Made by a program: the position numbers and the translations under genes. Shown here one piece after another: positions 1 through 11,700 of a stretch of 64,000 bases of DNA; positions within the stretch are counted from its first letter, which is position 1, and every line of letters begins with the position of its first letter. Source of the stretch: Pachyseris speciosa (lineage: Eukaryota; Cnidaria; Anthozoa; Scleractinia; Pachyseridae). The notes beneath the pieces are model-generated. The model searched no databases, had not been told where the DNA came from, and saw only the letters and a list, made by a program, of their open reading frames with translations. The DNA lies in NCBI GenBank assembly GCA_016490735.1, contig JAEMWC010000125.1, positions 1,105,001-1,169,000 of the forward strand. The letters run 5' to 3'.

Positions 1-147
1 CTCTGAGCGACGGCGACGTCAGTGGACGAAAGATACTGGGGCGAGGACGGCGTTGTTCCCGCCAAAATATAAACCTTTAGCACCCTTCATTTTCCGACGG
101 CGACTCCACGGCAAGTTGCCGAGTTCTTTGAAATCATTGTTACAAAA

Positions 148-936
148 ATGAACAAATTTAAGACTTGGCGAGATATACTTTTGCTTAGCTATGCAGACAA
201 CAACATTTCGGACGAAGAACTTGCTCCATTATACGATTGTCATCATTCAAAAAATCCAGATTTCGGCTATCAATCGTACGATGTTTTCGATCTAGAAAAC
301 ATGTATTCAGTTGACTGCAAGGCCGAATTTCGAGTTGAAAAAGCAGACCTTCCTCGCCTTGCAGATGCCTTACGTATTCCTGCAGTGTTCCATTGCAAAC
401 AGAGAAGCATTTGTGATGGTTTGAAGGGACTGTGTTTGCTGCTGAGACAAACAAGTTATCCCCGCAGATTCAGCGATATGATTCAACGTTTTCCAAGACC
501 AATTTTTGTTTTGAGTTTAATTGCAAATAAAGTCATGGATTTTATTTATGACAGCCACTGTCATCTTGTAACAGAGTGGAATAGAGATGCCTTTTCACCA
601 ACTGGCCAACCTATGTGCGTTTATGGCGATCCGGCTTATCCCCTCCGGATTCATCTTCGGGCGCCATATCGCCAGGGTCGTCTAACGCAACAAATGGAAG
701 ATTATAATAAAGCAATGAGTGCAGTACGAGTGTCCGTGGAATGGCTTTTCGGGGACATAATTTATTTCTTCAAGTTTTTGGATTACAAGAAAAATCTAAA
801 GATAGGTCTGAGCAGCGTAGGGAAAATGTATATTGTATGTGCCTTGCTGCGCAATGCCATAACTTGTTTATATGGTAACCAAACTTGTGAGTTTTTTGAC
901 CTGGAGCCGCCAACTCTAGAGGAATATTTCCAGTAA
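148..936 (+). pseudogene. PIF/Harbinger (HARBI1-like) transposase, internally deleted
   Basis: A 262-codon open frame resembles DDE transposases of PIF/Harbinger elements, which cut and paste DNA together with a Myb-like partner. The N-terminal part (about residues 55-145) matches the helical DNA-binding region. The C-terminal part keeps the second catalytic Asp in YGDPAYP (residues 159-165) and the catalytic Glu in VEWLFG (197-202). Between them the frame jumps near residue 146 (about position 583), so the segment that normally holds the first catalytic Asp (a D-G motif) is absent. Family members are usually 350-400 residues, so roughly a third is missing even though the frame stays open. 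A Myb-like frame lies convergently at 1169-1833. I infer a non-autonomous, dead copy. A domesticated gene is less likely because the DDE triad is broken. The 147 bases upstream show no clear terminal repeat. Confidence 0.82.
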
Positions 937-1168
937 TCATGACATTCCAAAAAGAATCATGCTATTTAAAAAAATATATAAAAACAAACAAAAGAAACAT
1001 TGAAACATTTATTCTTCATAGCATGTATACTTGTGAAAATGGGGCTTCCAATTTAGTCCAAAACAGCATCTTTAAAATTCTGAAATACATGTAACCATTC
1101 AGCTTAAATCTCAAACAACAACAACAACAACATATTTTAAATAAAAACATTTTGATAGCTGGCTAAAC

Positions 1169-1833
1169 TTACTTATCTAGTAGCTTTTGCACTACAGTCA
1201 AAAATGCATTATTCATTTGTTGCTGCTGGAGGATCATAGCTTTCATCATTTGCTGTTGACTTTCCTGTTCCTGTTGTTTTGCGCGTAACTCCTGTTGTCT
1301 AATTTCGTGGTCAGCCACTGCTTTCTCTCTCAAAAAGTCGACGAGTGGTTCTGCACGTCTCGACTTACGACGTTTTGGAGAAGCTCCACCTTCGTCTGAA
1401 TTGCGTTTCTTTGTCTCTTTAAGGCTCTCCATCGCTTTTTTTCTGATTTCTTCTACAGTCTCGTTGTCCTTGAGTTGCTGTTTCGATGCTGATTCAGCCT
1501 TTGTTTGTATGGTATCTTCTCTCTCGATTAACTCCTCGATCAGTGATTCCTTCTCCGTTAACTCCTCCACAGAAATCCCACTTGCCTTCTCCTCCTCGCT
1601 CATCTTTTTGCTGAACTTTTTCCGGAGAAGGTTCCACCGCTCTCGTACAGCTTTCTTATCCTTAGTTGGAATTTTGGAGAGTGGATTTCATTCAGATGGT
1701 CAACTATCGCTTCCCAAGCCAGTCCTCGAGCGGGACTTTCTTTCTTTACTCCAAAAACATTTCTGGCTAGCATTTCTCTCAGAAAGAAAACATCATGTTC
1801 GTCGCTCCACATCATCGGCCTAGAGTGAAACAA
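1169..1833 (-). pseudogene. Harbinger partner protein, Myb/SANT-like, frameshifted
   Basis: Two minus-strand frames, 1600-1833 and 1169-1603, read as one protein split by a single-base frameshift near 1665-1675. The first (77 codons) begins with a Myb/SANT-like trihelix: an aromatic WSDEHDVFFLREML stretch followed by a second helix with GLAWEAI. The frame just after the shift gives a basic third helix containing RERWNLL. The second frame (144 codons) is a charged Glu/Lys segment with a basic KRRKSRR cluster and a Gln-rich C-terminal coiled coil. Myb-like ORFs accompany Harbinger transposases and help bring them to DNA or into the nucleus. Here it faces the transposase tail to tail. The frameshift, and the deletion in the neighbour, suggest the whole element is decayed. 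Confidence 0.7.
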
Positions 1834-1945
1834 CGGGAAACGAGTGGTAAAAGTAATGATAATTTTGATAAGAATGAAGAATCAAAGCAACTAAAATCTT
1901 GGCCAAGTAACTTTCCTCACTTGGATTTTTGCACTTGATCATCAC

Positions 1946-2065
1946 AGGGCTGAGTTGCTGGAAGCATGGTTAGCGCTAACCATTGGTTAGGATGTATTAA
2001 AACCTATAGGTTGTCATGGTATTTAACTCCGGTTAACGCTAACCATGCTTCGAGCAACTGGACCT
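1946..2065. repeat. Foldback MITE, Harbinger-like ends
   Basis: The left end AGGGCTGAGTTGCTGGAAGC and the right end, read on the opposite strand as AGGTCCAGTTGCTCGAAGC, form inverted repeats. The arms continue through CATGGTTAGCG(C/T)TAACC. The whole unit is 120 bp. A related terminus (AGGGCCCAGTTGTTTGAAAG) begins near 11600. I could not find a convincing target duplication. Confidence 0.6.
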
Positions 2066-2084
2066 TTCTGTTGCCGCTGTCACA

Positions 2085-2187
2085 GCGGATTTGGACCCCC
2101 GGTCAAGACCCGCTAACGGATTTGGACCCTCCGGTCCAGATCTGATAGCGGATTTGGACCCCCTTCCGTGGATCTGGACCCCCCTGG
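2085..2187. repeat. Cluster of GGATTTGGACC motifs, forward
   Basis: Four spaced copies of GGAT(T/C)TGGACC followed by a C run occur within about 100 bp, with CTAACGGATTTGG and GATAGCGGATTTGG variants. The same motif, mostly in the opposite orientation, clusters at 4577-4697. The pair may be subterminal repeats of one element or two independent insertions. Confidence 0.6.
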
Positions 2188-2290
2188 AAACAAGCGTTCT
2201 ATTGAGTAAGGTAATAAAATTCCTTTGCAAATTGTTTATGGAGTTGTTAAAAAAGCAAATAAAAATATGGAGGTAGTTTTTTCTTTTCAA

Positions 2291-2780
2291 ATAATCGTTA
2301 ATACTTAGTACAAAAAAGAACCTACTACGCTAGTTTGTATCTATAAATTTCGAAAACCAAACTTTCTTAACAATAACTTACAATACTTTCTACTATAACT
2401 GAATTAAAGCGAGTTTTATAAAAGCTGTATTTACATGACCAAATGCGAAAATGGTAATTTGCTGTAATTTTAAGAAAACTTGAAGTCTTAGACTACAGTT
2501 CTTACAGTTCCGAAGGAAAAAAAATCCTGTGAAGTCGACGTGCAGTCAAGTAAGCTTTTATGCAGGGAAGACAAATGCGTTTTCCAACCAAAAAGTGTTA
2601 CTTTAAAAAGTAGCACCTCCTTTGTTAATGCACCAGTCACTGGAAACAAAAAGTCCTACTTTGCTGACATACCCTTGAAACACCATGACAATTCATGTTG
2701 CTTATCCATCAGCTAGGTCAGTGTTAAAAAGGGGGGTTAGGTAGGCCTGCGCGACTCCCACTTGTGCGTTTTTAGCCTTG
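2291..2780. other. Intergenic, nothing recognised
   Basis: AT-rich sequence between the Harbinger remnant and the Penelope-like remnant. I see no open frame of note, RNA gene or clear repeat. Confidence 0.4.
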
Positions 2781-2783
2781 AAG

Positions 2784-3790
2784 CTATATTTTTGCTCGAA
2801 CGAGTATGTCTTTCAGGGAACGCCCTCTCTTGTAGGATATAAGTGGCGGTTCCTTAAATATTTCTCTCAGCGTCGGTTGTTTCTTAATAAAATGCCATTT
2901 GCTCATGAGGATTTCTTTTAAGTTTGGCACTGATGGGTGATATTGTGTTGCAAACGGCAAAATTTGTTTGTTTTCTTTCTCTTTTTGTCGGAGGGCTTGT
3001 TTCTTGTTTTGAAACTTTACTTCTGAGAGGTTTCTTTGTATAAAGGCTTTAGGGTAACCTCTATCAACAAGGTGTGTTTTGAAATGTTCTACTTTATCTT
3101 CAAATATTGTTTTAAGGTGCTGTTACACTGTAATGTCTCGTGCAACTTGTGTCGCAACACCATTGTGAGACAAGTTGCACGAAACATTGTATCAAGTGTA
3201 ACATTCCCTGCAACGGCCAAAATCGTTGCGAGACAAGTTGCACGAATTGTTGCAGAAAGTAGAACTCGATTCTACTTTCGTGCAACTTGTCTCGCAATGG
3301 CGTTGTGACACAAGTTGCACAAAACATTGCATAGTGTAACAGCGCCTTTAGAAGAGTTTCTCCTCAGAAGTCTTAAAGCCTCTTGTTTCACAAATCCCCT
3401 CCTAACACCGGGTGGGTGACAGGATGAGAAATGTGTACATTGAAATGTGTCAGTAGGCTTGAAATGGGTTCGCACATCAAGAACTGATGCTGTTTCGAAT
3501 CGTGCGCCTTTGTATATGATAGTGTCCAAGAAAATTATTTCAGTTTCTGAAACTTCAGCCGTGAATTTAATTATTGGGTGGTGTTTGCTTGCTTTCTCAA
3601 TGAACTGTGTTGTATCTCCTCTGTTTGTGTCCAGAGGGAGAAAATGTCGTCTATGTAGCGTTTCCAAACGTTTCGACTTTTGCCATGAAGATATTGGTGA
3701 AGGCAACAGCCATTTTCGTCCCCAGAGCAGTTCCATGTGTTTGGAGATTCTGTATGAAGGGCAACACAAACGCATCAAAATGGCAAAGAA
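2784..3790 (-). pseudogene. Penelope-like reverse transcriptase remnant
   Basis: Read on the minus strand, the segment gives successive pieces of a Penelope-type reverse transcriptase. First comes GTKMAVAFTNIFMA (about 3680-3745). A deletion and frameshift follow, then YIDDIFSLW (about 3631-3657), the YxDD active-site motif of polymerases. Next are KHHPIIKFTAE, TEIIFLDT and HPPGVRRGF (to about 3358). After a 233-bp MITE the frame resumes with RGYPKAFIQRNL and ends with a Lys/Arg-rich tail and a stop at 2784-2786. Frameshifts, the internal deletion and the MITE insertion make it non-functional. The upstream part of the polymerase and the GIY-YIG endonuclease are not present. It is a dead fragment of a Penelope-like element. 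A CR1-type LINE is less likely because of the FTNIFMA and HPPGV signatures. Confidence 0.75.
3115..3347. repeat. Palindromic MITE with TTA target duplication (Harbinger type)
   Basis: Ends AGGTGCTGTTACACT and, inverted, AGGCGCTGTTACACT. The arms continue as CTCGTGCAACTTGTGTCGCA and its inverse, so almost the whole 233 bp folds back. TTA is duplicated at 3112-3114 and 3348-3350, the usual 3-bp target of PIF/Harbinger elements. It interrupts the Penelope-like reverse transcriptase, so it is the younger insertion. Confidence 0.85.
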
Positions 3791-4159
3791 AGTCGTTTAA
3801 CTCACCTTCGGAACCCGCCCTTTTGAACAATCGACAATGTGCTTCGGACTAAAGTCCAGTTCCCGTCTAAAATATAAATTGTCTAAAGTGAACTATGCCC
3901 CCACCCCCTCGGAGCTAGTAAGTCGTCTAAGCACTTGCAAATCCCCATGTACGCCCCACGTCTCCCCGGGGTGGGGGTTTCCAATGACAACTGCATAAAG
4001 CGCCGCCCATTCAAACTATACAAATTCAGTATCCTGGAAAAATAATAACGCGAATGAACGAAAACAAGATTTTAAAATTGCATCTACTTTATGAAAGGCA
4101 GCAGCGCATGCTTTAAACAAGTGCTTTATGCTAACGGTCAATTTTCCCGATCCGCGATA

Positions 4160-4547
4160 CAGTAAAAACCCGCAACTAAGAACCTACATTTTTGGGAAGT
4201 AGCCTAAACACGTTCTTATATAATTGGTAGTTAACACAATTTTAGGCTACTTAGGTTCTTAAAATAGGTTCTTAATTCAAGAGAAAAGCAAATAAAACTC
4301 AGCTGCAAAACAAGATGGTTATTGGCCTTTTTTCTATTAAAAAAACCCCTCATTTTTACAGTAATGAGAATCTGCTTTTTTCTTCAAATAGGATTCTTGC
4401 ACTGCAGCTGTAATGTACTAATATGATTTTAAAAAAGAAGAACCTGTTTTCAATTTTTAGGCTAAATAGGTTCTTGTTTATAGGGGGTATAAAATTTTAG
4501 GCTGACAGGTTCTTAATTTTCAGGTTCTTAGTTGCGGATTTTTACTG
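4160..4547. repeat. Tc1/mariner-type MITE, TA target duplication
   Basis: Terminal inverted repeats CAGTAAAAA(C/T)CCGCAACTA continue through AGAACCT. TA is duplicated at 4158-4159 and 4548-4549. The interior is AT-rich and repeats AGGTTCTTA in both orientations. There is no coding capacity. Confidence 0.85.
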
Positions 4548-4576
4548 TATGCGAATAACAGCTAAGTAAGTTATAA

Positions 4577-4697
4577 TGGGGGGTCGAAGTCCGCGAAGGG
4601 GGTCCAAATCCACTAGCGGATTTGGTCCCCCGGGGGTCCACATTCGCTAGCGGATTTGGACCGGGGGTCCACATCTGGGGGGTCCAAATTTGCTAGG
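4577..4697. repeat. Cluster of GGTCCAAATCC motifs, mostly reversed
   Basis: Copies of GGGGGTCCAAATCC, GGGGGTCCACATTCG and CTAGCGGATTTGGACC are packed in about 120 bp. Most are the reverse complement of the motifs at 2085-2187. See the pair of clusters in the findings. Confidence 0.6.
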
Positions 4698-4700
4698 ACA

Positions 4701-5528
4701 CCACCATCTTCAGTCTGAGCTGAGCACTACAATTACCCTTTTAAAATACGATGAATAAAATACGTTTTATGCCAAAAGCTATTCAAGTAAATTACGAGAA
4801 TGTATTCTGATTAAATTTTATACAAGTTACGAAAACTAAAAGGCCAGAAAAAAACGACTACAAGCAGGAGCCCATGGGCTCCTGCTACAAGCAGATAAAA
4901 GACTCGTATGTACTCACGTTTTCTACACACCGTGAAAACAAGCCTTTTGAGGTCGGCGCCGAGCCTGGACCAGGGGCACCCGGCCAACGACAAGTTTCGG
5001 TAGATATCTGTTTTCGGAAAGAAAATTGTTCCCTAGAAAGGCTGTGAAAAGTTGATTCAGCTTGCATTTTCTCAAATGAAGATTTTGTTCCCTAACATTT
5101 TCGGGCAATTAAAATGTCAGCTAGGGAATCCGAACAGATGAACTTCCTCTAGCTAACGAAAACATCACTTTAAACAGACTTCAAACACCATAAGGTACTT
5201 AAAAAAGCCTTTCTACAGCTTTTGGTTGATTTGGCTCGTTGGGTGCCCCTGCTGGACGACTTCGCGCCAAATGCACCACTTCAAACGGAAATGAAACTTC
5301 ACTATCACTTCACTTCTAAAGGCGCGTGATGCTCGGGTTACCAGTCTTTGTCAAGCAATATGAGGCGCGGCTACATAGCCAATGCTTGTTTCGCGCATCG
5401 GATCTTCTGAAGGGTTGTCGTAAAAACTGCTAAAAAGCTAAAGCAATTTCTAAGGAAGTTTGTGTATTATTTTCCAGTAGAATCCTATGGGAACGCTTTG
5501 AATGATTACAGTAACTTGACAATTCAAA
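4701..5528. promoter_or_regulatory. Upstream region of CWC22, with 22-bp palindrome
   Basis: This region separates the repeats from the CWC22 start codon. A perfect 22-bp palindrome centred on CCATGG lies at 4864-4885. No TATA box is obvious just upstream of the start. The promoter is inferred from position only, and the transcription start cannot be placed. Small minus-strand frames at 4811-5108 look like chance. Confidence 0.35.
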
Positions 5529-8500
5529 ATGGCGGCGGTTGAACGCTCCAGAATACGAAGTGTTGTGCAGGTAAGCTTAATCACTTTAAATCGTGTTCTA
5601 TTTCTTTGTCAAAACGTTCAGTGTTCTGTTTTGCGTTGCCTTACAATTAATTGTTCTTGCTATTTGTTTTCTTCAAGCCCGTAAGGCATTCGAATTCGCC
5701 CATCGCCAGCAGTGCAAGATCAAGATCGCGTTCAAGGTCACCACATGAGCGATAGTAAGTTAATACATTGGTGAAATTACCGTACATCCTAGCTGTTTAA
5801 TTTGAAGGCTTAATTCCCAGAAGAATCACCCATCTATGCTTCACCTGACTGGTTGGTCGAACTCAATCAAACACCAGTATGGTTGAATTGGATTTGGTAT
5901 ACAGTTAGTTGGTGCGTTGTCCTAATTAATGACGATTTTTACTTAATTAACTTGAGCTTATGTAGATCATGTAAAAAACCGTAAAATGCCAATAATAGGG
6001 GTATAGAATGGTCCTTGCAAAACGATGGGTCTCGGCAAATTTTCGGCGTGTCTCGGAATCTCGGCGTTTGAAACTAGAGTCTCGGAATCTCGGGCTCGTA
6101 TAAAATAAAGAGGGTCTCGGAATCTCGTATTTTGAAATTGAATCTCGCAGTCTCTGAAGCCAAGCGAAAGTTTAGTTTGAATGAACTGCCCTAATTAACA
6201 ACAAGACAAAGAATAACTGAGATGAACGGCTTCCTGAACATCGCGAATTAACCTCCTTGGTTCAGCCGTCGTTTGTTGAGAGTACTGCTGAGTATTCACG
6301 TCTTCAATTCTTTTACGTTCCCTGAGCCGCGTTAATCTTAACCCCTTAAGTGCCTTATTGACGTACTCAGTATGTCACAAAGACCGTTAGTGCTTTGAAA
6401 ACCTACAAACTCTTGTTATGGTTGAAATGAACGATTGTCATTGCCAAATGCTCAATTACGTAGACTTCATCACTTCATAAACTGACCAAAACTCCCAATT
6501 TTCATCAAGTATGACCGTTTATTTTGTTGCAAAACCAAAGATGTTGGCTTTGAACGCCCATTGACAACACCCAAAATAAGTAACTTTGCCTTTGAGTTTT
6601 TCAGACAAAAATATCTTTTGAAGCTAAAATTCTACGTTGGCAGCAAACTTCGACTCCACTTCTTGAAATCTGTTCCACATTCACCTGCTCACTTGTTTAG
6701 CGCGACGCGGATAATGCTTTTGATTTCACTTGCACTCACTGGTCTGTAAGTTTTGCTTTTGTGACCCAAAGGAATTCTTGCATGGAAGTTCTTGGATAAC
6801 GGTTGCAAGATAGTCCGCCAATTTTCATTTCAGATATGTTTTAGAACCGTGTCGAGCCACCCGCTCCTGCTGGCAAAATATTTCACTGATTGCATTATTT
6901 ATAATTACAAGTCAAAACTCACCAAAATTGCCATGCCAGGTCCCGGAATCCACTTACAAAACGACTAAAGACACAACTTCACTTCGTGGATTGCCATCAC
7001 TCGCTCGAATACTTTGAGCAGCCCACTTCGTGTGAAATTGCTTCTCACCTCTGTTTTCTTTCAAAGGATTGCCTCTGCAGGCAGGGGACTTCTGAGGTGG
7101 AAAATGGCTCAAAAAACACACTTATAAATCACATAAGCAACAAATTGTAGCTGCAGTGTTCGTTTAGAAATAAACGACAGCTAGCATGACAAGCGTGACA
7201 ACAAAGATAGAGCCTTCGGTGTTGTGGACCAGCGAAATTGCCGAGGTAACCCCTTATATGGAATGCGAGGTCGTCTTGACCTCCTACCCTCAGGACGTGC
7301 AAAACGTTGGCATTGAAGGGGTTAAGTCAGCAACGATGAGGAGGGGCAGGGGGGAGGGGACGTGCCTGAGAAGGGATATCGGAGAAAAGGCTACGGGATG
7401 CCTCAAAAACAAATCGAAGCAAAGTACACCTCCTGCGTTACCTGTGAGTGGTTTACACCGGTTCCGATTTATCAAGAAATAATTTCTAGTACGTGCTATG
7501 AAAGTTCCGCGCTCGGATTTCTAGATCACTGCCTCTCGTGCTCAAAATTTTGGAATCCCAACGTCTCGCGCTTGGATTTGAAAAAACAGTTAAGTCTCGG
7601 TCTCGGATTTTAAATGAGGGTCTCAGCGTCTCGGCGAGTCTCGGATTTTACCATTCTATACCCCTAATAATTGAACACCATCGAAAATGCTCAGCTATCC
7701 AGCGAACAGTTAGATGTACTGTAAATGATCTGGAGAAGACCAGTGGTAGGTTTCTGTGCAGCCTGATGCATGTTGACTGTGCATGTACTACTCTTCTAAG
7801 TACTATACTTGTTTTTTCTCATAGACTAACAACATAAATAGAGTCTGAGTCAGATCATGCATGCATTGGCTGTGCAGTAATATTCAAGTGGTCAAACTCA
7901 TCGAAATATGTTTGATTTAGTTTGGTTATTTTTTATTGTTCTGTAAGTTAGTGTAGTTATCTCTTTATGAAGGATAATCATTGATGAGTTATAAATTGTC
8001 AGTGGGCTGCGCTTTTGGCATTGACTGATACATTACATGTAAGTAGACGAAGTATAAAGTGAGCTAACATACATGTATATTTTAGCACATGCAAATGACT
8101 CTTTCTCTACAGTTGTATCTACAGTACTGACAGATTATGTCCATTTTGAAACGTTCTCATTATCAAACTGTACAAAGCATGTATATACAAGATGGAAAGA
8201 ACTTGAAATGTCTCACCAATGTCTCTTGCTCTTCTCGTGTAAATGCTAGCTATCTGTGAATGTATGTGTATACCTACACCTGTATTTATTTATTTATTTA
8301 CCGCCGACTGGTTAGCTCAGTGGTAGAGCACCGGACTACCGTGCGGGAGGTCGCGGGTTCAAATCCCGGCCGGACCAACACTCAGGGTCTTTAAATAATT
8401 GAGGAGAAAGTGCTGTCTTTGTAATGACATCTGCAAATGGTTAGACTTTCTAGTCTTCTCGGATAAGGACGATAAACCGTAGGCCCCGTCTCACAACTCT

Positions 8501-8686
8501 TCATAATTGATTCTGTGGGACGTTAAAGAACCCACGCACTGTTCGACAAGCGTAGGGGATGTAGTCCCCGGTGTGGTGGTCTATCTCTACTAGAATGTGG
8601 TTATGGGGGAGGGATTTGCAGTTACGGGCCTACAGTAATTGGCGCAAGCTGTTGTAGTGTCCCTGCCAGGTCTCTGGCGAAGCTAC

Positions 8687-8757
<71 letters not shown>

Positions 8758-11700
8758 ATTTATTTATTAGATATTTAGCTATTTATTTATTTATTTCTTT
8801 TATTTGTATTTGTTTATGTATTTATTTTTTAACTTGAATTACTAATAATTTATTTTGCTAAATTTGATTGTGAGCTACACAACCCACCTCGATTAGCTTT
8901 GCTACATGCGGGTTGTGTATTTTTCTAAATTGTATACCGTATTTACCCGTGTATAATGCGCACCCGTGTATAATGCGCACCCTATTTTTCAAGACAATTT
9001 TTGAAAAATAAAATAAATTAAATTAATGTGTTAAATAACCACCATTTGGTCAGAGAAAATTCTGACTCGATCGAACAGCTGGAATTATGTACTCGCGAAA
9101 AACAAATGCAAATTTTCTGCCTGTTTGGGTTTAGTCATTGGCTTAAAAAAAACAACTCCATCTGTTTTAGTTAAAAAGTGTATTTCTCTGATATTCAAAA
9201 AGCTTTCGGTCACTATTAGGTTGTTCTGACTTTGGTTAAGCTTGTGTTTCGAGTACCGGGATCACTAATTTGTTAATTACAAAAGGCAATCGAAAATTGT
9301 TTCATCTGATAAGATTAGCGTATTCCCGAGCATTGAGATGGCACGAGAGAATGATTTAGACACCTGTTAGGAATTCTCATATGCTCAAAGACTCTTCGTG
9401 GTTGCTGTGTAAAAATTTTCGCTTTCATTCCCTGACACTTTATGTTTTTGCGTATCTGAATGCTAAATAAAGGTCAGTAAATGATCATGGTCTCATATGT
9501 TCAATCAAGCATAACGCGGTGCAAAATAAAGATAATCATCTCCTGTGAAATGCGCCTCCGACAATTTTCAGTTTTAAAAGATTTTGAATCGTCCACAGCC
9601 TCTGCAAAATATACCTCACTTATTTTGTCTTCGTTCTGAGCTGCTGTACTTCGAGCAAAATAATTTTGAACAAACTTTGGCTCACAAAATGTGCATTTTG
9701 TTAATACCATATGCAAATAAGAGGATATTTTGTTTCGTCTGTATGCAAATTTTTAGTGTCTGGTCACAGAACATCTGGTCGGTTTTTCACGGTTTTTCCA
9801 GTCAGTTTATCGGTGGTAATTTAAAAGCAGCAGTGATAGGTTATTTGCTTGTTTATTATAACAATGGCATGGACAACAGCCTTTTGAATTCTTGTTTACT
9901 AGTTTTTTATCCTTTGTTAACCACATGCATATGCAAATTAGGGAAGCGAACAAAAGGTTCCATGTATAATACGCAGTGCAAATTTCATGCAAAAAATCTC
10001 AGGAAAAAAGTGTGCATTATACGCGGGTAAATACGGTAATTGTAATATTTGAAATAAAGTGAAGTGAAGTAAGAGTACTGTCTATTGTTTACACTTTCCA
10101 GTCCCAGGGACCATCGTAATAAAAGACGACACCATGATGACAGATCTGGAAGTGACTATGAAAGGTAAGACTTAACATATACAGTGTCATGGGTTGAAGA
10201 TGTTCAGTGGTTCAGTTGACATAGAACTGTAATCATACAAATTCAGTGAAACCTGTCAAAAGCAGACACCCTCTGGACCAAGTGTACATGTAGGTACCTG
10301 GCTATGGGAGGTGTCCACTCACAGACATTTGAAATACAGGAGGTGAAGTGTGCCCTTTGATGCTACAATTTGCAAATTGTACTTGTTGCATGAGCAAGCA
10401 ACAGTGGAAGTTTCACTGTATGGAGATGCAAAATTGTCAGAGGTGAAGTGTAAAATGAAGTGGAGCTGTCATTTGGACTTGATTTTCAAGTCATTCTGTT
10501 TTTAAGTGAGGTTGTTTTATCCCATGGAGCTTGAACCAATAGTGTGTTTCTGTTCATGAGAGGTTTCAGTAACAAATCACCAGGTCTGCCATTAGTTGTG
10601 AGCTTATTAGAGGTGTCCACTTACGTGAGATGTCATCAAATGGCGTTTTCAATGTAGTGAATTATTTAACAGAGGCACTGAGACAGTTCTAAAACTGGTG
10701 TACAGCACTTGTATTTCATGCATTGGGTTGCAGATGAAATCTGGTTAGTTATACCAAGTGAAATCGGTAGTCATCTTACCATCACCCCCTGTTCGTCTGT
10801 TCATTTGCCATTTTGATGCCATGACGGTCACCACACTTGGTTATCATCCTTTCCACATGAACCATTTCTTCCACCTCTCAACTTGGCAACACATTTAAAT
10901 AATAAAATAATTGCGTTCGACCTTAGGAGAATGCATCCTAATCTTGGGTGCCCTGTGATACTAAGTGGTGAGATTTTTTGTCGTTCGTGTACCATTTCTG
11001 CACCATCTTGAATGACGTCATAAATGACATCGTGGGTAGCCTCACTCTGTTTATTTTCGCGTCTATTGAAGTTCAATAAACTACGGTAAGCAGCCAGCGA
11101 GAGACGAGTAAAGATTATAATAATGAAAAGCTTTCTGTAAAATCAAGTTCTGTTTGTGTTGTACAATGCAGCAAAAAAGCCAACAATGGCGTTGTTTACT
11201 ACATAATTCCCCTTGGTTTTGAAGGACCAAATAAGGTGCCCTTAGGCTAGTAGAACATACTAGTAAGTGTTTTTGTGTCATAAGGTGCTGAACACATCTT
11301 GTATCGAACCCGCTGGCTGAGTCTGAAAATTTTAATATTTGCTACAAATAAGAACCAAATCCTTGTTTACACTTTCTACATTGTTTTCTCGTCGCAAGAT
11401 TGGAAATATTACCTGCGAATAAAGCACACAACTGATCACAACCCTGTCACCTCATATTACAAACCTGTAATCCATTTCATTATTATCACATCAGACTACC
11501 GCAGCAGTGGATATTCAAACGCATTCCTGGTCGATGATTACAACTAGTTAAGCAATTTGTAGATATTGCTACTCACCTTGGCAGGAAGTCATACTCTTCA
11601 GGGCCCAGTTGTTTGAAAGCCCATTAACGCTAACTCAGGATTAGGAGTTAATCAAAGTTTTCATCTCGCTCGTTGAGAAGGTTTTGTAAATCAAATTTTA

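Noticed and set aside
4811..5108. Divergent minus-strand gene upstream of CWC22
   Set aside because: Three overlapping ~60-codon frames with no shared domain. A donor-like GTGAGT exists, but nothing supports a transcript.
8303..8376. tRNA gene at SINE copy A
   Set aside because: A second copy with the same long non-tRNA body exists at 13741, so it is a SINE.
11600..11700. Second Harbinger MITE at 11600
   Set aside because: Only one terminus (AGGGCCCAGTTGTTTGAAAG) is clear. I could not find its inverted partner, so no element was called.
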